Below are positions 35,456 to 44,124 of a DNA stretch of 64,000 nucleotides, one piece after another. The number at the start of each line of letters is the position of its first letter. Positions within the stretch are counted from its first letter, which is position 1. Made by a program: the position numbers and the translations under genes. Where the stretch lies: positions 496,001-560,000 of the forward strand of contig JACKHW010000001.1 of NCBI GenBank assembly GCA_020638795.1, in the 5' to 3' direction. The DNA comes from Planctomycetota bacterium (GTDB taxonomy: Bacteria > Planctomycetota > UBA1135 > GCA-002748355). A model generated the notes under the pieces. That model was not told the DNA's origin and did not search any database. It worked only from the letters and a program-made list of their open reading frames with translations.

Positions 35456-36837
35456 CAGTCGGAAAGTCCCCGTTGCAGGGGAGCGCGATCACGATCGCCT
35501 CGTTCGCGAAGTTCGTCGAGCGCGTCGCGTCGCGCGCTGAGGCTCGGTGGCGATGATGGCGAAGCGCTGCGAGCTACCTCGTAGTGTGAGCACAACCGAC
35601 GCGCGTGCTCGAGCGGTGTGGGGGAGAGGGCAGGAATGGATGCCCGTGCGCGATCGAGCAGAGTACTGTCCTGGAGAATCCTCTCGAGAGCATCCGCGAG
35701 TGCGACCGCATCGTGCGGCGGGACGAGGAACCCGGCTGCGTGAATCCGTTCTGCAAACGCGCCGACGTCCGTGACGAGCGCCGGCACGCCGAGTTCGAAC
35801 GCTTCGTCCAGCACGAACCCGTACGTCTCGAAGCACGTCGATGGGAACGCGGCCAGGCCGATTCCGTGCGCCGCGAGTTCTTCCCACTCGTAGCGTCCAG
35901 CGAAGGTCACGGGAAGGCCGCTTGCCCGTTGCTCGAGATCGCGTCGGAGTTCTTCGAGGTCGACCTTTCCGAAGATCGTGAGCTCGAGCCGGCCTCGGAG
36001 TGGCTCGCGGGCCTCGAGAATCCGCATCGCGTCGAGCAGCACGTCGACGCCCTTGCGTGCTGTCACGTTGCCCCAGTAGGCGAGTCGCAGAGCACCTTCG
36101 CGCGACTGCTCGTGATTCGTGTTCCCGAAGCGACGCTCGTAGCCGAGTGGCTCGAGGTGGACGAGGTCGCGATCGAGACCCAGTCCCCTCGTCACCAGGG
36201 TGCGTGTCGCTTCGGTTGCCGCGAGTACGCGTCCCGCGGACATCAGCTCTCGCCGCGCATTGTCGCGGTAGAGATCGATACCGCATCTCACTTCCTCGCG
36301 ACTTTCGTGGCCACGCAGCGGTACACAGTCCGCGCAACTGTCGAACGACACGACACGCTCACAATGACTGTCGTCGGGGCGTAGACGAAAACACGCGGGA
36401 CAGGACGAGTAGAGATCGTGCAGCGACACGAGGGAGCGAATACCTCGACGCAACGCCCGCACGACGAGGTCGTCGGTCATGCGGATCCACTGGTGCACGT
36501 GGACGATATCGGGCTCCACGTCGTCGAGGATCTGTTCGAACAACTGGCCCGCCGGCGCGTAGTGCGCCTTGTCCCAGTAGTCCGAATACGTGTCGGCGCG
36601 ATGCAGCCGCCATGCCTCGACGGGCAGGTCGTCACGTGCCTCGAGGGCTGGTGCTGGGCGTGGCTCGAAACTCCCGTGCAGGAGATACGGTTGCATCGAG
36701 AGACGCGTTTGCGCGTCGAGCAGGCTGCGCACGTACGCTTCGGTTCCACCGCCGGACTCCGGGTAGTATCCGTGCACGACGTGAAGGACCTTGGAGATCG
36801 CGACCGTGGTCGCCGACGTGGCGGGCGTTGCTGCCAT
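35455..36837 (-). CDS. GT4-family glycosyltransferase
   Basis: A 460-residue GT-B glycosyltransferase. N-terminal domain: HGYYPESGGGTEAYVRSLL and DIVHVHQWIR, as in capsule or exopolysaccharide transferases. C-terminal domain: YWGNVTARKGVDVLLDA, and the donor-binding ETYGFVLDEAFELGVPAL with the conserved Glu pair. A Cys-rich insertion (SCPACFRLRPDDSHCE, then DSCADCVPL) may bind zinc. Acceptor is unknown. ATG 36837 is preferred to an upstream TTG. Divergent from the next gene; overlaps the DUF3667 gene by one base. Confidence 0.9.
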   Translation of the reverse strand: MAATPATSATTVAISKVLHVVHGYYPESGGGTEAYVRSLLDAQTRLSMQPYLLHGSFEPRPAPALEARDDLPVEAWRLHRADTYSDYWDKAHYAPAGQLFEQILDDVEPDIVHVHQWIRMTDDLVVRALRRGIRSLVSLHDLYSSCPACFRLRPDDSHCERVVSFDSCADCVPLRGHESREEVRCGIDLYRDNARRELMSAGRVLAATEATRTLVTRGLGLDRDLVHLEPLGYERRFGNTNHEQSREGALRLAYWGNVTARKGVDVLLDAMRILEAREPLRGRLELTIFGKVDLEELRRDLEQRASGLPVTFAGRYEWEELAAHGIGLAAFPSTCFETYGFVLDEAFELGVPALVTDVGAFAERIHAAGFLVPPHDAVALADALERILQDSTLLDRARASIPALSPTPLEHARRLCSHYEVARSASPSSPPSLSARRDALDELRERGDRDRAPLQRGLSD

Positions 36838-36918
36838 GGGGAAAAGGCTCGGGTTTCGGACCGCCGTGCGCAAGATCTGCCTGGAACTGACGTCGCGGTA
36901 GTCCGTGGAGGAACCCGC

Positions 36919-39795
36919 ATGAAACCCTTCGTACTACTCGTCCTTGTCCTCTGCCTCGCAGGGGCCGCCTGGTGGCTCTTCGGCGGGTCGACTGCAGCGC
37001 CAACCGGTCGAGAGCTCATCGAGTCGCCTCCCATCGATACGACGACCAGCGAGGATCAGGTCGCGGCAACGCGTGCGGATGCGACCGAAGCCACCGAAGC
37101 GGAGCGGAATCGGCTGGAGAACACCGTGACCTCCGAGTCCCCGAGGACGACCGGAGACGGTGGAACCGGCACGATCACCCTGCGCCTCATGGGGCGCAGT
37201 GGAGACCGGACCGAGCCGATCGTCGGGGCGAAGATCGAAGTCCGGCCCGTCGTGCCCGCCTCGGACCCGACCTCTGATGCCGCGTTCTCGAACGAATCCG
37301 AACGCGCGAAGCCGCAGGCGAGCGATCCTGTGACGGACGCGAGTGGTCGTTGTACGTTGGTTGGGCGGAGTGCAGGCAAGTATCGGCTCGCGGTGGATCA
37401 CGACGACGTTCCGATCGATTGGCTGAGCGAGCGTCTCGACGTGCTTGCGGGTGAGACGACCGATCTCGGGACGATCCTCATCGACCTCGCGGGAGGATTG
37501 CGAGGTCGCGTCGTCGACGAGAATGGCGCGCCCGTGCGTGATGCTCGGGTCACGTTCGTCGAGCGGGCGTTCTTCGGCGCGATGGAGGCCGCAGAACGTG
37601 GTGACGGACACGTCGCGACGGATGCTCAGGGGCGGTTCGAGCTCACGCGTCTGACGCCTGCCGATCGTGCGCTCGTCGTCGATCATCCGTCCTTTCGTCG
37701 ACTCGCAGTACGTCGTGTGCTGCGTGCCTCCGAGTATCTCGATCTCGGCGATCTCACTCTTCGTCGAGGGCGGCACATCACCGGCACCGTGACCGATGCG
37801 ACGGGAAAGGCGATCTCGGGCGCCCTCGTTGCACCGCGCGAAGAGACACAACTCGAAGGTCAATCGAGCACGTACTTCTCGCGATGGCGAGCCGTTCGAA
37901 CCACCGGTGGGGGGACGTTCGAACTCGATGGTCTACCGAGTACCGTCGCTCTGAGAGCCACGGCCAAGGGATTCGCTCCGGTCGAACTCGAACTCTCGAG
38001 CGATGCCGTCACGGCGACGATCGTCATGGGCGCGAAACGCGGCGTCGTGGGGCGAGTCGTCATCGCTTCGCGCGATGGTGTCGAAGGCGTTGCGGGGGCC
38101 CGGATCCAAGCGCAGCTCGAAGGCGACGATTTCGTTCAACACACGGCGACTTCGGACGCGGAGGGGGCATTCGAGTTCTCCAAGCTGAGTGCCGGGAGGT
38201 ACCGCATCGTCGCGGACAAGGACAACGTCGGTCATGCCGCGCCTGCGGAAGTCGTCGTGACGGAGAGCGGTCTCGCGCCTCTCGAACTCGTGCTCGCCCG
38301 TGGCCCGAGCTTGATCGTCGAGGTCGTCGATGCTGCTGGCAAGGCGATCGTCGAGGCCAAGGTCACTGCGAACGCGAATCGCGTAGGGAGCCGCGGTCCG
38401 ATCCAGAACGTCCAACGCAGCAAGAAGACGTCCGAAAACGGCGAGGCGCGCTTCGACAACCTGTGGCTCGCCCCGACGATCCTCGTCGTCGAACGCGAGA
38501 ATTACGTCACGAAGCGCGTCGACATCGCGAGCTTGACCCGCGAGCTGAGGACTATGGTCGTGCTGAGTTCCGGAGGCTGGATCGTTGGGCGCGTCGTCGA
38601 CGATATCGGTGCGCCGGCTCCCGGTGTCCACGTCTACGCGTCGCGGCAAGAGCCAAGCCGACCCGACAACCACGAGATGACCGTGTCCTTCGGAAGCTCC
38701 GATGGCGTGAACTCGGGCAAGGGCGGTGAATTCCGAATCGGTCCACTCGATGCCGGTGAGTACGTGGTTCGCGCCAAGCGTCGACGCCTGCGCAAGAGCG
38801 CGAGCTTCTCCTTCGAGATTCCGACGAGCAACAACGGGAAGGGCACCGCGGCGACGGTGCGTGAAGGTGGCGAGACGTCGATCGATGTCGTGCTCCCGCG
38901 CCCCGGCGGTGTGACCGGGTTCGTTCGCTACCGCGGCCTTCCACTCGCGGGAGTCCGGGTCTATGCGCGACCGAAGGACAGCTCGGATCCCGTCTTCTTC
39001 GGCACCGACGAAGCGACGACCGACGGAGAAGGAAAGTACGTCTTCGAGGACCTGACGGTGGGCTCGTGGATCCTCTGCTGCAAGCCGCCACGCGGCTCGT
39101 TGCCGTCGCCGGATCTGACCGTGGCACTGTCTGCCGGGCGGTTGACGCAGCAGGACATCGAACTTCGCGGCGGTGCGGTCGCAGGCCGCATCGTCGATCC
39201 CGGTCGTGACGGTGTCGCTCTCGAAGGCTACGAGGCGATCGTCGTCGACCCGAAGAACACGGTTCGCCGGACGGGCATCGTCGCGGTTTCGTTCGGCGGT
39301 CTCGGCCCCGACGACACCGCATCCAACATGGTTCAGTTTCGCGATCCGACGGATCCCGATCCGGTCAAGGTCGCGCGTGATGGTCAGTTCGGCATCGAGT
39401 TCATCCCCGAAGGCACGTGGCGCCTCGAAGTCCACAAGGACAGCGAGAAGCGCTTCGAACGCGAGATCCGGATCGAGGACGGAGTGAGGCTCGAACTCGG
39501 CGACGTGCGACTCGAGCCGACGTTTCCGGTCTCGTTCCGCGTCTTGGACACGAACGGCGCGCCGGTCGTCAAGGGCGTACTCGCTCTGTTCCCCGAAGGC
39601 AAGCTCGGCACCGGAGAACCGATCGCGCGCGCAACCGTCGAGAACGGGGCGGCCCGCATCGCGTCCCTTGCTCCGGGTCGCTATGACATCGAACTCCGCG
39701 AGGATTCGGCATCTGCAGGCAGGCAGGTTCGTTCTGGCACCTTCGTCCTCAACACGGACGGATCGACGACCGGAACCGAACTTCGCGTTCGGTAA
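36919..39795 (+). CDS. Large anchored protein with repeated carboxypeptidase-regulatory-like domains
   Basis: A 958-residue protein. A single N-terminal helix (FVLLVLVLCLAGAAWWLFGG) anchors it, then a low-complexity Thr/Glu-rich linker, then a tandem of beta-sandwich CarboxypepD_reg-like units. Repeats are visible as GLRGRVVDENGAPVRDARVT, ITGTVTDATGKAISGALV, GRVVIASRDGVEGVAGARI, GRVVDDIGAPAPGVHVYA, TGFVRYRGLPLAGVRVYA. Turns repeat D-x-G-x-F/Y-x-F and L-x2-G-x-Y. A good SD (GGAGGAA, 36907-36913) precedes ATG 36919. Fifteen bases downstream lies the Clp/RF2 fusion gene, suggesting cotranscription. No enzyme domain is present; role unknown. Confidence 0.87.
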   Translation: MKPFVLLVLVLCLAGAAWWLFGGSTAAPTGRELIESPPIDTTTSEDQVAATRADATEATEAERNRLENTVTSESPRTTGDGGTGTITLRLMGRSGDRTEPIVGAKIEVRPVVPASDPTSDAAFSNESERAKPQASDPVTDASGRCTLVGRSAGKYRLAVDHDDVPIDWLSERLDVLAGETTDLGTILIDLAGGLRGRVVDENGAPVRDARVTFVERAFFGAMEAAERGDGHVATDAQGRFELTRLTPADRALVVDHPSFRRLAVRRVLRASEYLDLGDLTLRRGRHITGTVTDATGKAISGALVAPREETQLEGQSSTYFSRWRAVRTTGGGTFELDGLPSTVALRATAKGFAPVELELSSDAVTATIVMGAKRGVVGRVVIASRDGVEGVAGARIQAQLEGDDFVQHTATSDAEGAFEFSKLSAGRYRIVADKDNVGHAAPAEVVVTESGLAPLELVLARGPSLIVEVVDAAGKAIVEAKVTANANRVGSRGPIQNVQRSKKTSENGEARFDNLWLAPTILVVERENYVTKRVDIASLTRELRTMVVLSSGGWIVGRVVDDIGAPAPGVHVYASRQEPSRPDNHEMTVSFGSSDGVNSGKGGEFRIGPLDAGEYVVRAKRRRLRKSASFSFEIPTSNNGKGTAATVREGGETSIDVVLPRPGGVTGFVRYRGLPLAGVRVYARPKDSSDPVFFGTDEATTDGEGKYVFEDLTVGSWILCCKPPRGSLPSPDLTVALSAGRLTQQDIELRGGAVAGRIVDPGRDGVALEGYEAIVVDPKNTVRRTGIVAVSFGGLGPDDTASNMVQFRDPTDPDPVKVARDGQFGIEFIPEGTWRLEVHKDSEKRFEREIRIEDGVRLELGDVRLEPTFPVSFRVLDTNGAPVVKGVLALFPEGKLGTGEPIARATVENGAARIASLAPGRYDIELREDSASAGRQVRSGTFVLNTDGSTTGTELRVR

Positions 39796-39810
39796 CGCCC
39801 GCGTGGCCAA

Positions 39811-42800
39811 ATGGATCAACTTCTCGCTCTCGCCTTCTTCGCGACTTCGGTCCTCCTCGCGCTGCTCTACGCGAAGGAGCGCAAGCGACGTTCGGAGTCG
39901 TCGCCCGTGCCGGCGCAGCTCGTGTCGGATCCCGTCGAGCCTGCAGCATCAGCCGCGACGAACATCGAGGAAATCGCGGCCACGCTCGACGAGGCCTACG
40001 AACGCAGTGGGCATCCCGAGAGCTTGCTGAGCGAAGCCGGGTTCGAGCGCGGCGTGGCGTTCCTTCGGGATCCGGCGTTGCCCGTCGAGAAGCTCGTGCA
40101 AGGCATCGTCGGTGCGAATCACCTCGTCGCGTTGATGGCAGCCGAAGCGCTCATCGAACGCGACGACCGAGAAGCGCCGTTCTCCGAGATCGTCGCTTTC
40201 GTACCGATGGCGAATCTGTGGCGCCTCTACTACTTGATGCGCTATTTCGGAGCTCTCGATCAACCGGTTGTCGCACGCATGCTGCTCATGGCGCGCGAGT
40301 GGTGGCCCGAGAACCCGCTTCTCCCGAAGATGCTCTCCGACTTCGTCGATGCGCGCATCGCTCGCGGTGAGGAAGTCGGGTTGTACGATGCGCTGCGAGC
40401 ACACGGATGCGAGTTCCCCGACGAACTCGAGACGTTGCTCGCCAAGCTGACGTCGGAGCACTCGGAGGCTCTGCACGAAGACCTCGAGCGTTGGCGGCGT
40501 GGCTGGGTCGACACGAAGTACTTGAGCGGAGTCGGACGAGTCTGGACCGAGCAGGATTGGCAAGGCGCTCGCGGTACCTCGTCGATCGACGGCGCGCTCC
40601 GGGCCGCACTACCCGCGCTCCGTGCGAATCGATCGATGATCGTCGTCGGAGAGCCCGGAGTCGGAAAGACCAGTTTCGTTCGTCGACTCGCGGCCAAGGC
40701 GCAGGAAGAGGGCTGGACGCTGTTCGAGGCATCGGCGTCGGATCTTCTCGCAGGTCAGACGTTCATCGGTCAGTTCGAAGGCCGAGTGCGCGAGATCCTC
40801 GCTCGGGTTGCGGTGCAGAAGCGCGTGCTCTTCTACATCCCCGCATTCCACGAGAGCTACTTCGTCGGTCGTCACAACCAGAGTCCGATCGGCTTGCTCG
40901 ATCTACTCCAACCATCGATCGAGGCAGGACGCGTTTGCGTTCTCGGAGAGACGCATCCTGCAGCATGGGATCTGCTACTCCAGCAGAAGCCGCGACTGCG
41001 CAACCTGATGCACGCGATTCGGCTCGAACCCGCGAGTCGAAGTGAGACGCTCGTGCTCGCGCGCGATGTGTTCGACGCGCATGAGGTCGAGGAGGTCGTG
41101 CACGCCGAGGCTCTCGAACTCGCCTGCAGCTACCTCACGACGACGCAGCGTCCCGGCAACGTCCTCGACCTGTTGCATCAAGCGTGTGCCTACGTGCGCA
41201 AGGACGGTCCGTCACGTCCCGTGTCGCGCGACGATCTGCTGACATCGATCTCGCTCTCGACGGGGCTGCCACGCACGGTCATCGACGAACGCGTGGGACT
41301 CGACGTCGAAGAACTCCGTTCGTTCTTGACGGGCCGTGTACTCGGGCAGCCCGAGGCCGTTCATTGTCTGGTCGACCGCATCGCGATGCTCAAGGCCGGT
41401 CTGACCGACCCCGATCGGCCGGTCGGCGTGTTCTTGTTCGCAGGTCCCACCGGGACGGGTAAGACCGAGGTCGCCAAGACGCTCGCGCGCTATCTGTTCG
41501 GTTCCAAGGACCGGCTGATCCGACTCGACATGAGCGAGTACCAGGATCCGAGCTCGCTCGGAAAGATGCTCGGCGATGGAAGTGACGGCGAGGAGCAATC
41601 CCTCGTGCGGCAGATCCGTCGACAGCCGTTCTCGGTCGTGTTGCTCGATGAGTTCGAAAAGGCGCATCCACGCGTTTGGGACTTGTTCTTGCAAGTGTTC
41701 GACGATGGTCGACTCAGCGATGCTCGAGGCAACGTCGCGGACTTCCGGCATTGCATCCTGATTCTCACGAGCAACCTCGGTGCGACCGCGCATCACGAAG
41801 GGCTCGGCTTCGTTCGTGGCGCGCCCTCGTATGGCAGTTCGCAGGTCACGCGTGCAATCGAAACGACGTTTCGTCCCGAGTTCGTCAACCGCATCGATCG
41901 CGTCGTCGTGTTCCACCCGCTGCCGAAGACCGTCATGCGGGACATCTTGCGCAAGGAATTGCGCGCGGTGCTCGAGAGGCGCGGCTTCCGCAATCGGGAT
42001 TGGGCCGTCGAGTGGGAGGAGTCGGCGATCGACTTCCTGCTCGCACGCGGGTTCACGCCGGACATGGGCGCGCGTCCCCTGCGTCGCGCGATCGACGAGC
42101 ACGTTCTTGCCCCGCTCGCGCGGACGATCGTCGAGAATCGCTTTCCCGAGGGCGATCAGTTCTTGTTCGTGCGCGGCGCCGCGGACCACATCGAAGTCGA
42201 GTTCGTCGACCCGGAGTCGCCGCCGACGGCTATGGCGTCCACACATCGCGAACCATCCTCGCTCGCCGCGATCGTCACGTCTCCGGATGGCAGTGCGGGT
42301 GAGCGTGCGTGTCTGGAGAGCGCGGTCGAGGCATGCTTCGAGCAGCTCGCGTCCGATGCATGGGCAGAGCAGAAGCGCACACTCCTCGCCGAGATGGATC
42401 GCGAGGATTTCTGGGACGACGCCGCGCGTCACGAAGTGCTTTCCGAGCTCGAACGACGCGACAGCATCGAATCCGCTCTCGGCAACGCCGTGTCTCTGAT
42501 GCGGCGTTTCGAGGCCAGGCCGCGGGATCTCGGGGTACCTGCATCGATCGCGACCAAGCTCGCGCTGCAGCTCTACATGATCCGCCACGCGCTGGACGAT
42601 CTCGAGGCGGGGCGCGCGGCGGAACTCTATCTCGCGATCGAAACCGCGATCGAATCGGCGAGCGTCACGGCGAACGAGCTCGCCTCGGAGGGAGCGGTTC
42701 AGAGCGCGGAGGCGAGGCGCTTCCGCGAGCGACTGTTCGAGATGTATCGCGCATGGGCGAAGCGGCGACACGTGAGGTTCGAGACCCTGCGATCGATGGA

Positions 42801-43134
42801 TGGCGACCAAGCCCTCGCAGCGATCGCCGGACTGGGTGTGCATGGCATTCTCGGGAGCGAAGCTGGGCTCCACGTGTTCGAACTGCCGAATCCGCGCGGT
42901 GGCTTCGATCGAGTCAGCGCACGAGTGCGTATCGTCGCTCAGCCTTGCAGGCCGGTGCCGCCAGCCGAAGAGCCTGCACTCGCCGCAGCGTTGTTGTCCG
43001 CGCTCCCGACCGACACGACGATCGTGCGGCGCTATCGAGCAGAACCCTCGCCCCTGGTTCGAGATTCGGCGAGCGGATGGCGAAGCGGGCGTCTCGATCG
43101 CGTGTTGGACGGCGACTTCGACCTCATCGAGTAG
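39811..43134 (+). CDS. Membrane-anchored Clp-like AAA+ unfoldase fused to a truncated release factor 2-like body
   Basis: A 1107-residue fusion. N-terminal membrane helix (about 3-20), then a helical region to about 250. D1 AAA+: Walker A GEPGVGKTS (280-288); Walker B position reads VLFYIPAFHE (339-348), lacking the catalytic D-E. D2 is a good Clp/ClpB domain: GPTGTGKTE (545-553), LLDEFEKAHP (611-620), TSNLGA, the Arg-finger region FVNRIDR (691-697) and GARPLRRAI. From about 831 the sequence resembles RF2: EMDREDFWDD (861-870), RLFEMYRAWAKRRH (974-987), SEAGLHVFELPNPRGG (1016-1031) and a tail RRYRAEPSPLVRD..RSGRLDRVLDGDF like RF2's 'RSYVL...KD.RTG....VLDGDLD'. The GGQ domain and codon-recognition loop are missing. 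Confidence 0.85.
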   Translation: MDQLLALAFFATSVLLALLYAKERKRRSESSPVPAQLVSDPVEPAASAATNIEEIAATLDEAYERSGHPESLLSEAGFERGVAFLRDPALPVEKLVQGIVGANHLVALMAAEALIERDDREAPFSEIVAFVPMANLWRLYYLMRYFGALDQPVVARMLLMAREWWPENPLLPKMLSDFVDARIARGEEVGLYDALRAHGCEFPDELETLLAKLTSEHSEALHEDLERWRRGWVDTKYLSGVGRVWTEQDWQGARGTSSIDGALRAALPALRANRSMIVVGEPGVGKTSFVRRLAAKAQEEGWTLFEASASDLLAGQTFIGQFEGRVREILARVAVQKRVLFYIPAFHESYFVGRHNQSPIGLLDLLQPSIEAGRVCVLGETHPAAWDLLLQQKPRLRNLMHAIRLEPASRSETLVLARDVFDAHEVEEVVHAEALELACSYLTTTQRPGNVLDLLHQACAYVRKDGPSRPVSRDDLLTSISLSTGLPRTVIDERVGLDVEELRSFLTGRVLGQPEAVHCLVDRIAMLKAGLTDPDRPVGVFLFAGPTGTGKTEVAKTLARYLFGSKDRLIRLDMSEYQDPSSLGKMLGDGSDGEEQSLVRQIRRQPFSVVLLDEFEKAHPRVWDLFLQVFDDGRLSDARGNVADFRHCILILTSNLGATAHHEGLGFVRGAPSYGSSQVTRAIETTFRPEFVNRIDRVVVFHPLPKTVMRDILRKELRAVLERRGFRNRDWAVEWEESAIDFLLARGFTPDMGARPLRRAIDEHVLAPLARTIVENRFPEGDQFLFVRGAADHIEVEFVDPESPPTAMASTHREPSSLAAIVTSPDGSAGERACLESAVEACFEQLASDAWAEQKRTLLAEMDREDFWDDAARHEVLSELERRDSIESALGNAVSLMRRFEARPRDLGVPASIATKLALQLYMIRHALDDLEAGRAAELYLAIETAIESASVTANELASEGAVQSAEARRFRERLFEMYRAWAKRRHVRFETLRSMDGDQALAAIAGLGVHGILGSEAGLHVFELPNPRGGFDRVSARVRIVAQPCRPVPPAEEPALAAALLSALPTDTTIVRRYRAEPSPLVRDSASGWRSGRLDRVLDGDFDLIE

Positions 43135-43165
43135 CGTTCGGGACCGTCGCGCGGTACCTGCTCGG

Positions 43166-44020
43166 TCAACCGTCGCGCAGGCGTTCGTACTCGGTCAGGC
43201 TTCCGATGTCGTGCCAGCGTTCGACGATCGGAAAGTGCCCGACGACACCGGCCGGTGCGAGCGTGTTGAGCCAATCGACCATGTCCCACGGCTCGGCTTT
43301 CGGGACGTCGCGACGCAGCCGCTCGTCGATCACGTAGATGCCGGCGTTGACCGGGAGTCGAAGCGTCGGCTTTTCCTCGAGGTGATCGAGCCTCTGCCCT
43401 TCGAAATGAGCGAGCCCGAACGGGACGTGCACTTCGTGAAGGTGGGTCGCGACGGTGACGCGATTGCCGTGACGCTCGTGCCATGCAAAGAGAGCACGCA
43501 GGTTGACGTCGTGGTAGACGTCGCCGTTCATGACGAGCGTCGCGCTCGATGGCGGAGCTTCTTCGAGCTGCCCGAGAGCTCCGGCGGTTCCGAGTGGATC
43601 GGTCTCGCGCAGGTAGCTGATCTCGAGTCCGAAGCGACTCCCATCGCCGATGTCGGCTTCGATCCGCGAGCCGAGGTAGAGGACCGAGATCGCGCAGCGC
43701 GTGATCCCGGCCGCAGCAACTTGGCGCAAGAGCCGGTGGAGCAACGGTTCTCCGCCGACGTCCAACAAGGGCTTCGGAATCGAATCGGTGAGCGGTCGCA
43801 GGCGCGATCCGCGCCCACCGGCCATCACGAGTGCGCGGTCGACCGTGACGGCGCGTGGCGGCGGTCCGATCAGCGTCGCTTCGTGCGGATGCGTCAGTAG
43901 TGTCGTGATCGCGTGATGCGGGCGGCCGTTGCCGCAGAGAGCGAGCCGGAGATCCTCTTCGGTCACGACCCCGAGCCCACGACCCTTCTTGTCGACGACG
44001 GGAACGCAGGAAAGCGCCAC
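43166..44020 (-). CDS. Sugar-phosphate nucleotidyltransferase with truncated N-terminal CBS part
   Basis: A 284-residue protein from GTG 44020. Residues about 65-284 are an NTP-transferase: VMAGGRGSRLRPLTDSIPKPLL (signature with G-G-x-G-x-R-L-x-P), YLRETDPLGTAGAL, LVMNGDVYHD, AGIYVIDERL, ending WHDIGSLTEYERL. It would make an NDP-sugar. In front is one CBS-like unit (VPVVDKKGRGLGVVTEEDL) and a few residues of a second. CBS-like residues continue upstream of 44020 (ETLASDATLADAAEIFG) but no ATG/GTG/TTG occurs there before the TGA at 44105-44107; only CTG at 44080. The start is therefore uncertain. Confidence 0.82.
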   Translation of the reverse strand: MALSCVPVVDKKGRGLGVVTEEDLRLALCGNGRPHHAITTLLTHPHEATLIGPPPRAVTVDRALVMAGGRGSRLRPLTDSIPKPLLDVGGEPLLHRLLRQVAAAGITRCAISVLYLGSRIEADIGDGSRFGLEISYLRETDPLGTAGALGQLEEAPPSSATLVMNGDVYHDVNLRALFAWHERHGNRVTVATHLHEVHVPFGLAHFEGQRLDHLEEKPTLRLPVNAGIYVIDERLRRDVPKAEPWDMVDWLNTLAPAGVVGHFPIVERWHDIGSLTEYERLRDG

Positions 44021-44124
44021 GCGGCCGAAGATCTCGGCCGCGTCCGCGAGTGTTGCATCGGATGCGAGCGTCTCAGTCAGGACGAAACCCCGATGAGCCT
44101 TGGATCACAGCGACGGTAGGGGGA

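Noticed and set aside
37933..39819. A 628-codon minus-strand frame opposite the carboxypeptidase-regulatory-like gene
   Set aside because: No signal, domain or ribosome site; the plus-strand gene has a good SD and repeated domains.
41212..42873. A 553-codon minus-strand frame opposite the Clp/RF2 fusion
   Set aside because: It covers Walker motifs of the real gene in antisense and has no recognisable domain.
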